From Methyloceanibacter sp. (GTDB lineage: Bacteria > Pseudomonadota > Alphaproteobacteria > Rhizobiales > Methyloligellaceae), in NCBI GenBank assembly GCA_016649675.1, contig JAENXG010000012.1:1-23499 (forward strand): 23,499 bases of DNA, written 5' to 3'. Below, piece after piece: positions 16,600 through 23,360 of this stretch (position 1 is its first letter; every line of letters starts with the position of its first letter). The notes under the pieces are model-generated. The model saw only the letters and a list, made by a program, of their open reading frames with translations, was not told where the DNA came from and did no database searches. Made by a program: the position numbers and the translations under genes.

Positions 16600-17685
16600 T
16601 CAGGTCTTAGGATAAAGCCTCGTGGCGTGGCCCATCTTGCGCCCCGGTCGCGCTTCTGCCTTGCCGTAAAGGTGGACGGCGGTCGCCGGCTGGGCGGCGA
16701 ACTCGCGCCAGCGTTCGACGTCGGAGCCGATCAGATTGGTCATCACGGCGTCGTTGTGGCGCGCGGTGTCTCCGAGCGGCCATCCGGCAATCGCGCGGAT
16801 ATGATTCTCGAACTGGCTGATGACGCAGGCGTCGAGCGTCCAATGGCCGGAATTGTGCACCCGCGGCGCGATCTCGTTGACGATGAGATCGGGCCTCTCG
16901 CCTTCGCGCTGGAACAGCTCCACGCAGAGCACGCCGACATGGCCAAGCGCCTCGGCGATCTTGGCGGCGATGCTGGTCGCCTCGGCGACGATGCCGGCGG
17001 GGCTCTCCGCGGGCACGCGGCTGATGGCGAGAATGCCGTTCTGATGGACGTTCTCGATAAGATTGTAGACCTTAAACGCACCGTCCTGCCCGCGCACGGC
17101 GATGACCGACACCTCGCGCTCGAACAGCACCATGCCTTCGAGCACGGCCGGCGCGTGGCCGATGGCTTCGAGTGCCGCCGCTGCGTCAGCCTCGGCGCGG
17201 ATCAGGACCTGTCCCTTGCCGTCATAGCCGAGCCGCCTGGTCTTGAGCAGCGCCGGGAACTTCACGCGGGCAAGAGCTCCGCGCAAATCATCGAGCGTAT
17301 CGACCGGCGCATAGGGAGCGACCGCGATGCCAAGCCCGCGCATGAAGTCCTTCTCGGCGAGACGGTCTTGCGCGACAGCGAAAGATTTGGCGCGAGGGAA
17401 GACGGGGGCGACGCGCGCCGCGGCCTCCAGCGTTTCGGCCGGGACGTTCTCGAACTCGCAGGTCACCACGTCGACGGCGCCCGCAAATCGCGCGAGCGCC
17501 TCTTTGTCCTCATAGGCGCCGACCGTGCTTATCGCTGCGACATCGAAGGCGGGCGCGTTCGCCTCGTCGGAATAGATGTGGGTCCTCAAGCCCAGCCTCG
17601 CAGCCGCCATGGCGAGCATGCGGCCGAGCTGGCCGCCACCGAGAATGCCGATGGTGCTGCCTGGGGGCAGCGGGCTCTCAGGCAT
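16600..17685 (-). CDS. purK: N5-carboxyaminoimidazole ribonucleotide synthase
   Basis: This 361-residue ATP-grasp enzyme carboxylates AIR to N5-CAIR with ATP and bicarbonate in de novo purine synthesis. It shows the N-terminal loop TIGILGGGQLGRMLAMAA, CEFENVPAETLE, KTRRLGYDGKGQ and, near the C-terminus, NEIAPRVHNSGHWTLDA, all typical of PurK. Length is normal. The start ATG overlaps the purE stop by 8 bases (ATGCCTGA) behind GAGGATA, so translation of the two enzymes is coupled. The product is the substrate of PurE. Confidence 0.96.
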   Translation of the reverse strand: MPESPLPPGSTIGILGGGQLGRMLAMAAARLGLRTHIYSDEANAPAFDVAAISTVGAYEDKEALARFAGAVDVVTCEFENVPAETLEAAARVAPVFPRAKSFAVAQDRLAEKDFMRGLGIAVAPYAPVDTLDDLRGALARVKFPALLKTRRLGYDGKGQVLIRAEADAAAALEAIGHAPAVLEGMVLFEREVSVIAVRGQDGAFKVYNLIENVHQNGILAISRVPAESPAGIVAEATSIAAKIAEALGHVGVLCVELFQREGERPDLIVNEIAPRVHNSGHWTLDACVISQFENHIRAIAGWPLGDTARHNDAVMTNLIGSDVERWREFAAQPATAVHLYGKAEARPGRKMGHATRLYPKT

Positions 17686-18175
17686 TATCCTCGAGCGCCT
17701 CGGCTATGGATTCGGTCTGCGCCGCGCGCCAGGCCGCAACGCGGGCGGCAAGGCGCGCATCGTTGAGGGCAAGAATTTGCGCGGCTAGAATTCCGGCATT
17801 GGTGGCGCCGGCCTCGCCGATGGCAAGCGTGCCGACCGGCACTCCGGCCGGCATCTGGGCAATGGAGAGCAGGCTGTCGAGGCCTTTCAGCGCGCGGCTC
17901 TCGATGGGTACGCCGAGCACCGGCAGCTCCGTCATCGAGGCGGTCATGCCGGGAAGATGCGCCGCCCCGCCGGCGCCGGCGATGATGACTTTCAGCCCGC
18001 GCTCCCGCGCGCTTGTGGCATAGGTGTAAAGCCGCTTCGGGGTGCGGTGGGCTGAGACGACGCGGGTCTCGTAAGGCACTTTCAGGGCATCCAGCACGTC
18101 AGCCGCGGCCTTCAGCGTTGGCCAGTCCGAGCGGCTGCCCATGATGATGCCGACGACGGGCTTCACAACGCTCAT
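17678..18175 (-). CDS. purE: N5-carboxyaminoimidazole ribonucleotide mutase
   Basis: This 165-residue protein converts N5-CAIR to CAIR, the step after PurK. Signature parts are IIMGSRSDWPTL, SAHRTP with catalytic His43, and GAGGAAHLPGM (67-77). The mutase (class I) type is indicated by the adjacent purK. The ATG at 18175 is preceded by GTGAG at moderate distance. A good sigma-70 promoter lies at 18222-18250. No purine riboswitch was recognised in the short leader. Confidence 0.96.
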   Translation of the reverse strand: MSVVKPVVGIIMGSRSDWPTLKAAADVLDALKVPYETRVVSAHRTPKRLYTYATSARERGLKVIIAGAGGAAHLPGMTASMTELPVLGVPIESRALKGLDSLLSIAQMPAGVPVGTLAIGEAGATNAGILAAQILALNDARLAARVAAWRAAQTESIAEALEDNA

Positions 18176-18221
18176 CCTAAGCTCACGGGGAAGAACAGGC
18201 CGGGGCGGCGGAAAGCGCGGG

Positions 18222-18250
18222 ATTATAGGGTCGCGCCTCTGCTTGGCAAG
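18222..18250 (-). promoter_or_regulatory. Sigma-70 promoter of purE-purK
   Basis: On the minus strand CTTGCC (18250-18245), a 17-base spacer and a consensus TATAAT (18227-18222) stand about 47 bases before the purE start. This is the clearest promoter in the window. It places the transcription start near 18215, giving a leader of about 40 bases. Confidence 0.7.
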
Positions 18251-18296
18251 GTAAGTCTCAAGATTCTCGGTAGCTTAGGGGAGGGGGGAGCCGCGG

Positions 18297-18503
18297 TTAG
18301 GCGATGATGTCGGGGAGAAGCTGATCCTCGATGCGGGCGATCTCGTCCTTGAGAGACAGCTTCTTCTTCTTGAGCCGCTTGAGCTGGAGCGCATCGGCTC
18401 GGCCCGATTCTTCCAGTGCATTGATGGCGCTGTCGAGGTCGCGATGCTCCTGCTTGAGCCTGAGCAGCATCGTCCGGAGTTCGCGAATCTCCTCGCTCTC
18501 CAT
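18297..18503 (-). CDS. YdcH family protein (DUF465)
   Basis: This 68-residue coiled-coil protein (MESEEIRELRTMLLRLKQEH...LQLKRLKKKKLSLKDEI) belongs to DUF465. The family has the pattern of a helical hairpin with a KKKKL turn; its function is unknown. I chose the ATG at 18503 because AGGGGA lies 7 bases upstream and the domain begins there. It is read in the same direction as purE, 121 bases upstream, and is divergent from a second DUF465 gene. Confidence 0.85.
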   Translation of the reverse strand: MESEEIRELRTMLLRLKQEHRDLDSAINALEESGRADALQLKRLKKKKLSLKDEIARIEDQLLPDIIA

Positions 18504-18653
18504 CGGACGTCCCCTGCTCCCTGCCTGCCCCTCGGGACGGCCGGAAGTATCGCGGCGAACCGGCAGTCGCGCAAGGCCTTGAGCACATTGCAACGCGTGG
18601 TGCGTTATTGACATGCCGCAAGGAGTGACAGCACACCGCAGGGCAGCATTAGA

Positions 18654-18671
18654 CAAATCGTTGTCGATTTG
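18654..18671. promoter_or_regulatory. Palindromic site between two divergent DUF465 genes
   Basis: CAAATCG-TTGT-CGATTTG is a perfect inverted repeat with 7-base arms. It lies 44 bases before the plus-strand gene and 150 bases before the minus-strand one, in the only spacer both genes can use for promoters. An operator role is inferred; no regulator gene is adjacent. Confidence 0.45.
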
Positions 18672-18714
18672 ACACAATAGATGGCCCGAGACCAACTGCT
18701 ATGGAGGTCCGAAT

Positions 18715-18891
18715 ATGGCGCTTGACGCACACATCGTGGAGTTGTCGGAGAAGCACCGCGCATTGGATCGCAAGATCGAAGAAGAGCAGGCGAGGCCGAC
18801 GGCCGACCCGCTCAAGATCGCGGATTGGAAGCGTCAAAAATTGCGTCTCAAGGATGAGATGGAGCGGTTGAGGCACGAGCCGAGCCATTAG
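18715..18891 (+). CDS. Short YdcH-like protein (DUF465)
   Basis: This 58-residue protein (MALDAHIVELSEKHRALDRK, then ADWKRQKLRLKDEMERLRHE) is a DUF465 helical hairpin like the divergent neighbour, but shorter. Such YdcH proteins often come in small clusters in Hyphomicrobiales. GGAGG lies 7 bases before the ATG. Its TAG stop is the first part of the palindromic repeat that follows. Function unknown. Confidence 0.85.
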   Translation: MALDAHIVELSEKHRALDRKIEEEQARPTADPLKIADWKRQKLRLKDEMERLRHEPSH

Positions 18892-18969
18892 AGCACTTCG
18901 CCTCGGAAAATCGGTTCCCACTTTTCCGGATCATGCTCTAGGCTTGGCGGGCCTGGAGCAAGGCGAAGT
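18891..18969. repeat. Nested palindromic intergenic repeat (cggaaaa/ttttccg type)
   Basis: Three perfect inverted pairs occur together: CGGAAAA (18904-18910) with TTTTCCG (18922-18928); GAGCA (18891-18895) with TGCTC (18934-18938); and ACTTCGCCT (18895-18903) with AGGCGAAGT (18961-18969). The core, with 'ggttcccacttttccggatcatgctc', resembles a very common dispersed motif of Rhizobium, Mesorhizobium and Bradyrhizobium genomes. It begins inside the stop codon of the DUF465 gene. The remaining 120 bases before the next gene hold only a short GAGTG-TT-CACTC repeat. Confidence 0.7.
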
Positions 18970-19090
18970 TCAGGGCCGGAAATCGAGTGTTCACTCACGC
19001 GGCTTCGTTGGCGCGAAGGTGCTCTCGAAGGCCGTGGGGGCACAGCTTGGCGCGTGCTGGCGGCCTTTCATGTGTTGAGGGGCATCAAGG

Positions 19091-19555
19091 ATGCGCGGCC
19101 GTCGGCTATTGCACGTGGCGATAAGGCATGAGGGTGACGGGGTGATCAGGCATCAGCGAGGCGAGGGTAGTCGGGCAAGGCGGCTCGGCGCGCTAGCTTC
19201 TGCTGTGGGCGCCGCCATGCTTGTTGGGCTCGCCGCCACGCCGGCCGGAGCGGTGCAAAAGGACCTCACCGACAAGGGAGAAGCGCTCGTCAGGGAGAAT
19301 TGCTCGCGCTGCCATGCCATCGGCAAGGAGGGCGACAGCCCGCATCCTCCGGCGCCGCCGTTCCGCACCCTGTCCAGCAAATACCCGATCGAGGATCTCG
19401 CCGAATCCCTTGCCGAGGGTATCGTCTCGGGCCATCCGGACATGCCGATCTTCGTGTTCAGCCCGCACGATGTCGAGGCGATCATCGAATATCTGCAGTC
19501 GATCCAGGATCAGCCGGCCCCGCCCGCCGAGCAGCCGAAGCAACCCGCGCAGTAG
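19091..19555 (+). CDS. Small c-type cytochrome
   Basis: This 154-residue exported protein has one heme-attachment site, CSRCH (71-75), and a probable axial Met118 in SGHPDMPIF, which makes it a class I cytochrome c. A signal (LGALASAVGAAMLVGLAATP, cut after AGA) precedes the domain, and a Pro/Gln-rich tail ends it. It probably carries electrons in the periplasm; the partners are unknown. The ATG at 19091 has GAGGGG 8 bases upstream but gives an unusually long n-region (about 30 residues). A GTG at 19142 with AGGGTGACGG before it would give a normal signal peptide, so the start is uncertain. Confidence 0.85.
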   Translation: MRGRRLLHVAIRHEGDGVIRHQRGEGSRARRLGALASAVGAAMLVGLAATPAGAVQKDLTDKGEALVRENCSRCHAIGKEGDSPHPPAPPFRTLSSKYPIEDLAESLAEGIVSGHPDMPIFVFSPHDVEAIIEYLQSIQDQPAPPAEQPKQPAQ

Positions 19556-19556
19556 C

Positions 19557-19934
19557 TCAAACGTCGGCGGCGCCCTCGGGCCACATCAGCCAGTCGCGGG
19601 CAGCATCCACCTCGTCGGGCGGGAAATGCTCGACCTCGCAGCTTATGAAGGGCGCAACGAGGGCCGACCAGAGATGATGCACGTCGGGATTGACGACGAC
19701 CGCAAGCCGGCTGAAATCGTGCAGATGCCGTAGACTGAACTTCACGTCGTGCCAGAAGGCGCCTGCATCCATGCCTTCGAAGTCCTGGATCACCTCGAGC
19801 ACGCGCACTTGGCCGTGACGCTTGATGAAGGCTTCGAGCTTCTTGGCGATGGTGTCGAACTCTTCCGTCGACACGCGGCCCTTGAGCACGATCTCGACAG
19901 CCTGCGCGTTGTCGTATTCCTTGTAGGAGAGCAT
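19557..19934 (-). CDS. SpoIIAA-like (STAS/SEC14-type) protein
   Basis: This 125-residue protein opens MLSYKEYDNAQAVEIVLKGR and contains VRVLEVIQDFEGMDAGAFW and HLHDFSRLAVV, the pattern of the SpoIIAA-like/DUF3478 family. Such proteins have a STAS-type fold and lack a known general function. Its stop lies one base from the stop of the convergent cytochrome gene, so no terminator fits between them and the transcripts must overlap. Confidence 0.8.
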   Translation of the reverse strand: MLSYKEYDNAQAVEIVLKGRVSTEEFDTIAKKLEAFIKRHGQVRVLEVIQDFEGMDAGAFWHDVKFSLRHLHDFSRLAVVVNPDVHHLWSALVAPFISCEVEHFPPDEVDAARDWLMWPEGAADV

Positions 19935-20041
19935 GGGGTGGTCCGGCAGGGCGGGGGGTGGCTCACTTGCATCCTATCCATGAGCGCGAGCCGCGCCTAG
20001 CCGTCGCAAGAAGCGGCACATTTCACGCTGGAAACGCAGGT

Positions 20042-20146
20042 GTGCCTTGGGGCTTTTCGAGCCACGTCGTGCTCGCCTCGGCCTCCATCATCCTTGGCGT
20101 CGGGTGGCTTGCCTATGGCGCGCTCGGCCTCGGTGGGTGGGACTAG
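20042..20146 (+). CDS. Possible small single-helix membrane protein
   Basis: The 365 bases between 19935 and 20299 hold no clear gene. The one candidate is a 34-codon frame from GTG 20042 with a continuous hydrophobic helix (HVVLASASIILGVGWLAYGA) and GC-rich third positions as in real genes here. The ribosome binding site (GGAAACGCAG) is poor. No family is recognised. Confidence 0.3.
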   Translation: MPWGFSSHVVLASASIILGVGWLAYGALGLGGWD

Positions 20147-20189
20147 TCCTTGCTGGATTCGGCCTTTTCGCTCCGACGCTCTTGCCGCT

Positions 20190-20218
20190 TTGACAGTTCA
20201 CCCTAAATTAAGCTTAAC
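20190..20218 (+). promoter_or_regulatory. Possible promoter of SH3 gene
   Basis: TTGACA (20190-20195), 17 bases and CTTAAC (20213-20218) form a possible promoter with a perfect -35 but a poor -10. The palindrome TTAAGCTTAA (20208-20217) overlaps the -10 position. The SH3 gene begins about 80 bases downstream. Confidence 0.35.
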
Positions 20219-20299
20219 CGACCGATAAAAGTGGCGTGAAGCCACGCTGTTGCCGCCTTTTTCGCTCCTAATGGCGGGGCGCTAAACCGGAGGCTTGCC

Positions 20300-21190
20300 A
20301 TCAAACGGCTTATCATTTCGCTTTTGGCCCTCGGCGCCATCGCCTGTGGCGCTATCTTCATGATCCTGAGCCCGCAGCCCACGGTCAAGCGGACGACGAG
20401 CGCGCCGCCCCGTCCGCTCGCCTACGAGCAGAAACTCGCAACGCCTCAGCCTGCGGCGGCGCCCGGAGAGAGCGCTCCGCAGGAGCACGAGCTCTCGCCG
20501 GTCGAGCCCCTCCCGGCCCAGGCAGCGCCTGTCGAGACAGCTCCTGACGCTCCGGTCGAGACCGCGGCACCGGAGCCCGGCGCCCAAGACGCTGACGCTG
20601 CGGAACAGAGCGCCGAGGGCGCCCCTGATGCCGGCGCGCCTGCGACCGACGGCCCCGACTCATCAGACGCAACACCGCTGCCGCCGGCAGAAGGCGCCGA
20701 CGCCTCCGCTCCTATGGCGGGGCCGCCGCAGGAGCGCCCCGGTCCTCCGGATCGGATGGCGGCATGGCCGCGGGAAGGCACCGATCCATCGCAGCCCGTG
20801 GCGCCGGGAGAGGGCGCTGACGCCGCCGATCCGAATGCGCTGCCGCCGGGCGCGCCCGGGGAAGCCCCCGACGAGTGGGTGCAGGTTCTGGTCTCGGGCG
20901 CAGGCATGTATGCGACCGCCTCCGACGATGCTCCCATGCTGTTCGCCTTTCCTTATGGCCGCGGCCTCAAGGTCGTGTCGCACTATGAGAACTGGGTCGA
21001 GGTGACCGATCCGCAAAGCGCCGCGACGGGGTGGATGAAGGCCCAATATCTTGCGCCGGTCACTGCCGCGCCTGGTCCACCCGGGGAGGTGGATGCCGGC
21101 TACCAGGACGAGCAGCCCCGGGGCTGGTTTCGCCGGAGGCCCGGCGGCCTAGCTGACGTCATCAGCCGCGCGCTTGGCGGCGGCAATTAG
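20300..21190 (+). CDS. Proline-rich SH3-domain envelope protein
   Basis: The protein has an N-terminal membrane segment (KRLIISLLALGAIACGAIF), about 165 residues of Pro/Ala/Glu/Gly low complexity, and then a bacterial SH3 domain at about 191-253 (WVQVLVSGAGMYATASDDAP, then NWVEVTDP and GWMKAQYL). SH3 domains of this kind usually bind peptidoglycan; the rich linker would span the periplasm. No ATG or GTG start exists between the in-frame stop at 20237 and the membrane segment. Two choices remain: TTG at 20324 without a ribosome binding site, or ATC at 20300, which has GGAGG exactly 6 bases upstream and gives the typical 'MKRL' opening. I chose 20300, with the reservation that it may be an ATG with a sequence error. 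Confidence 0.75.
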   Translation: MKRLIISLLALGAIACGAIFMILSPQPTVKRTTSAPPRPLAYEQKLATPQPAAAPGESAPQEHELSPVEPLPAQAAPVETAPDAPVETAAPEPGAQDADAAEQSAEGAPDAGAPATDGPDSSDATPLPPAEGADASAPMAGPPQERPGPPDRMAAWPREGTDPSQPVAPGEGADAADPNALPPGAPGEAPDEWVQVLVSGAGMYATASDDAPMLFAFPYGRGLKVVSHYENWVEVTDPQSAATGWMKAQYLAPVTAAPGPPGEVDAGYQDEQPRGWFRRRPGGLADVISRALGGGN

Positions 21191-21192
21191 GG

Positions 21193-21241
21193 CTGCCGGA
21201 ACCCGCGCGCGGCTACTCCAGCTTTCGCTTCAAGCCGGCAG
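21193..21241. terminator. Inverted repeat between convergent SH3 and radical SAM genes
   Basis: CTGCCGG (21193-21199) and CCGGCAG (21235-21241) are perfect arms over a 35-base loop, which itself contains the palindrome CCGCGCGCGG (21203-21212). The right arm lies just inside the radical SAM gene. It may end transcription from both sides; there is no T-run. Confidence 0.4.
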
Positions 21242-23116
21242 GGGGGCTACGGGGCGAGCCTCGTCGTGGGTGGGGTGATCGTGGTGGCCTGCGTCATGGC
21301 CGTTGCCATGATGATGCCCGTTCGTGGCGGCGCCGTTCCCCACAGCCCCATGGCCGCGATGGCCCGCCACCCGGTGCTCGCGCTCGACCGCCACGCGCGC
21401 GGCGTCGTTCTGGGTGTAGAGCTCCATATGGTCGGCATCTTCCTCGGCCACCGGCGTCAGCGATCCGTCCATGTAGAGCTTGGCGTTCGGGTCCGCCTCG
21501 ATCCTGCGCACGATCGACTTGAGGTGCCACCAGCGGCGCGCGATCAGCACGGTCTTGCGGGCGATGTCCGCGGCGTATCGGCCATAGAAGACGATGGGCG
21601 ATTCCAGCGGCAGGCCTGAGCGGCGCTCGCGGCGGTATTTGAGGCGGAAGATACCCCATTGCAGGGGATGCAGCTTCTCGATCGGCACGGCACTCGAGAA
21701 CCAGAAAAGCACCGGCATCAGCGAGCGGATGTTGATCCCGCTCGCATAGGCGCGGCGGAGGATGGTCTCGAGGTGATCGTCGGTGTAGTAGATGCCCCAG
21801 GCCGTCTGATAGACGCCCTCCCACTCGGCCGCCGTCATCTTAGCGTGGGCGGTGACGACGTGCTCGACGTCGTATTTGTTCATGTCCGGGTCCATCCAGA
21901 CCCCCTTCTCATGCAGCACCTTGTGGTCCTCAGACCCCGGCAGCGGCGTGAGCACGAAGAACTCGAGCATGTCGAGCGGCAGCTCTTTCTTGATGATTTC
22001 CAGGTCGTGGCGGATCGACTCCGGCGTGTCGTTGGGAAAGCCGAGGATGTAGCCGGCGTAGGTGATGATGCCCACCCGCTTCCATTCGAGCAGCATCTTG
22101 CGGTACTCGGTGATCTTGTTCTGCCGCTTCTTGGCGGCGATCAAATTCGCCGGGTTGATGTTCTCGAGCCCGATGAACACGCGGGTGACGCCGGCGCGGC
22201 GCGATTTATCGATGAAGTTCGGGATCTTGTGGCAGAGCGTGTCGACCTGGACACAAAAGCCGAGGTTCAAGCCGTCCACTTCGCGCAGCTTGATGATCCG
22301 ATCGTAGATCGCTTCCCAATCCTTGTTGCGGGCAAAATTATCGTCGGTGATGAAGAAGCGATTGACCCCCTGAGCATAATTCATGCGGATGATCTGCTCG
22401 ACGCTGTCGGCGGAGCGATAGCGTGATTTTCGCCCTTGCACGTTGATGATGGTGCAGAAGGAGCATTGGAAGGGGCAGCCGCGGCCGGCATCGAAGCTCG
22501 TCACATTGCCAATCGTTCGCCTGACGAAGTCGACCGGCAGGAAGGGTGGCGAGGCGATGTCGCCGATGTCCGGCAGATGCTTCATATGATCGTAAAGCGG
22601 ACGAAGCTCACCCCGCGCAGCGTCCACTATGGCTTCCTCGAAGCCTTCTTCGGCCTCGCCCGCGTAAATGGAAATTCCGAGCTCTTGCGCGGCTTTGATG
22701 TCGGCTGGAATCTCGGACAGCATTGCAAGGCAGCCGGACACGTGAAAGCCGCCGATCAAGACCTGCACGCCCGCCTCGCGCAGAGGCCGCGCGATGTCGA
22801 CGGCGCGGGGAAATTCATTCGACTGCACGCCGACGATTCCGACCAGGCCGAGGCCCCCGTTCTTCTCGATGAGGCGCGCGATGTCGCGCGGGCGTACACG
22901 GGTATTGGTTTCGTCGATGGCGTAGACGTCGATGGGAAGGTCAGGGCCAAGCAGCTCCCGCTCGGCAGCGCCCTTGGCAAGGCTAAAGACGGCGGCGAGC
23001 GAGTTCGACGGCATGGTCGAGCGCAGCCACTGCACGACGTAGCCGTCGGCGTCGTAATGGGACGGCTTGATCAAGAAGATTTGGAATCGCTTTGTCGTCG
23101 CGCTTGGTCTGCTCAA
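21230..23116 (-). CDS. Radical SAM protein with B12-binding-like N-terminus and His-rich tail
   Basis: This 628-residue protein has an N-terminal Rossmann-like region in the place of a B12-binding domain (about 10-170, with VQVLIGGFHVSG), but I see no DxHxxG cobalt-ligand motif. The radical SAM core follows, with CPFQCSFC (Cys214, Cys218, Cys221; CxxxCxxC) for the 4Fe-4S cluster, then FFITDDNFARN and RVFIGLENINPANL. Enzymes of this layout catalyse methylations or other radical reactions; the substrate is not deducible here. The last 50 residues contain 11 His among Gly, Asn and Asp (NGHHHGNGHDAGHHDHPTHD). The start is TTG at 23116, the only start codon after an in-frame stop that keeps the conserved RFQIFLIKPSHYD; GAGGG lies 3 bases upstream, inside a hairpin. 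Confidence 0.85.
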   Translation of the reverse strand: MSRPSATTKRFQIFLIKPSHYDADGYVVQWLRSTMPSNSLAAVFSLAKGAAERELLGPDLPIDVYAIDETNTRVRPRDIARLIEKNGGLGLVGIVGVQSNEFPRAVDIARPLREAGVQVLIGGFHVSGCLAMLSEIPADIKAAQELGISIYAGEAEEGFEEAIVDAARGELRPLYDHMKHLPDIGDIASPPFLPVDFVRRTIGNVTSFDAGRGCPFQCSFCTIINVQGRKSRYRSADSVEQIIRMNYAQGVNRFFITDDNFARNKDWEAIYDRIIKLREVDGLNLGFCVQVDTLCHKIPNFIDKSRRAGVTRVFIGLENINPANLIAAKKRQNKITEYRKMLLEWKRVGIITYAGYILGFPNDTPESIRHDLEIIKKELPLDMLEFFVLTPLPGSEDHKVLHEKGVWMDPDMNKYDVEHVVTAHAKMTAAEWEGVYQTAWGIYYTDDHLETILRRAYASGINIRSLMPVLFWFSSAVPIEKLHPLQWGIFRLKYRRERRSGLPLESPIVFYGRYAADIARKTVLIARRWWHLKSIVRRIEADPNAKLYMDGSLTPVAEEDADHMELYTQNDAARVAVEREHRVAGHRGHGAVGNGAATNGHHHGNGHDAGHHDHPTHDEARPVAPLPA

Positions 23117-23119
23117 GAT

Positions 23120-23213
23120 CCCTCAATCCCAATGAGGGGAGAGCGTCCGCGCAAAAAGGCCGGAGTAGATCGCGGTAACGCTGCACCCCTAATCAGACGC
23201 TCTTACCGGCCTT
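23120..23213 (-). promoter_or_regulatory. Structured 5' leader of the radical SAM gene
   Basis: In the minus-strand transcript AAGGCCGG (23213-23206) pairs with CCGGCCTT (23163-23156), which is followed by more T (five T in all). AGAGCGTC (23203-23196) pairs with GACGCTCT (23147-23140). The two perfect 8-base helices are interleaved, as in an H-type pseudoknot or in a terminator with a competing helix. Next, CCCTCA (23138-23133) pairs with TGAGGG (23125-23120), which contains the ribosome binding site. The layout fits a cis-acting RNA switch; the ligand is unknown. Confidence 0.45.
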
Positions 23214-23334
23214 GGCGTCATCGACCCCCGAAGACGTGCCGGATGGCGCAGGCCCTTGCCCTCGGGCAACTGCGGCCACGAATGATTGGGACTCAAACAC
23301 ATTCCGGCGCAGGGGTCCAGCGAACAGGCCGTGG

Positions 23335-23357
23335 CAAGGGCCTCGGGCGGGCCCTTG
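23335..23357 (-). terminator. Hairpin after the DUF1622-like gene
   Basis: CAAGGGCC (23335-23342) and GGCCCTTG (23350-23357) are perfect 8-base arms around a 7-base loop, 3 bases past the stop of the minus-strand gene. No T-run follows. An 11-base inverse copy of part of it (AGGCCCTTGCC) lies at 23250-23260. Confidence 0.55.
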
Positions 23358-23360
23358 AGT

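Noticed and set aside
18176..18279. 8-base inverted repeat CCTAAGCT/AGCTTAGG that could hide the purE ribosome site
   Set aside because: The distal arm lies upstream of the clear purE promoter (18222-18250), so it would not be in that transcript; the arms are also 88 bases apart.
18985..18996. GAGTG-TT-CACTC palindrome upstream of the cytochrome gene
   Set aside because: Arms of only 5 bases are expected by chance in a spacer of this size, and it is about 95 bases before the gene with no promoter around it.
23117..23360. Cobalamin riboswitch upstream of the radical SAM gene
   Set aside because: No B12-box-like sequence was found on the minus strand; only the unassigned structured leader is supported.
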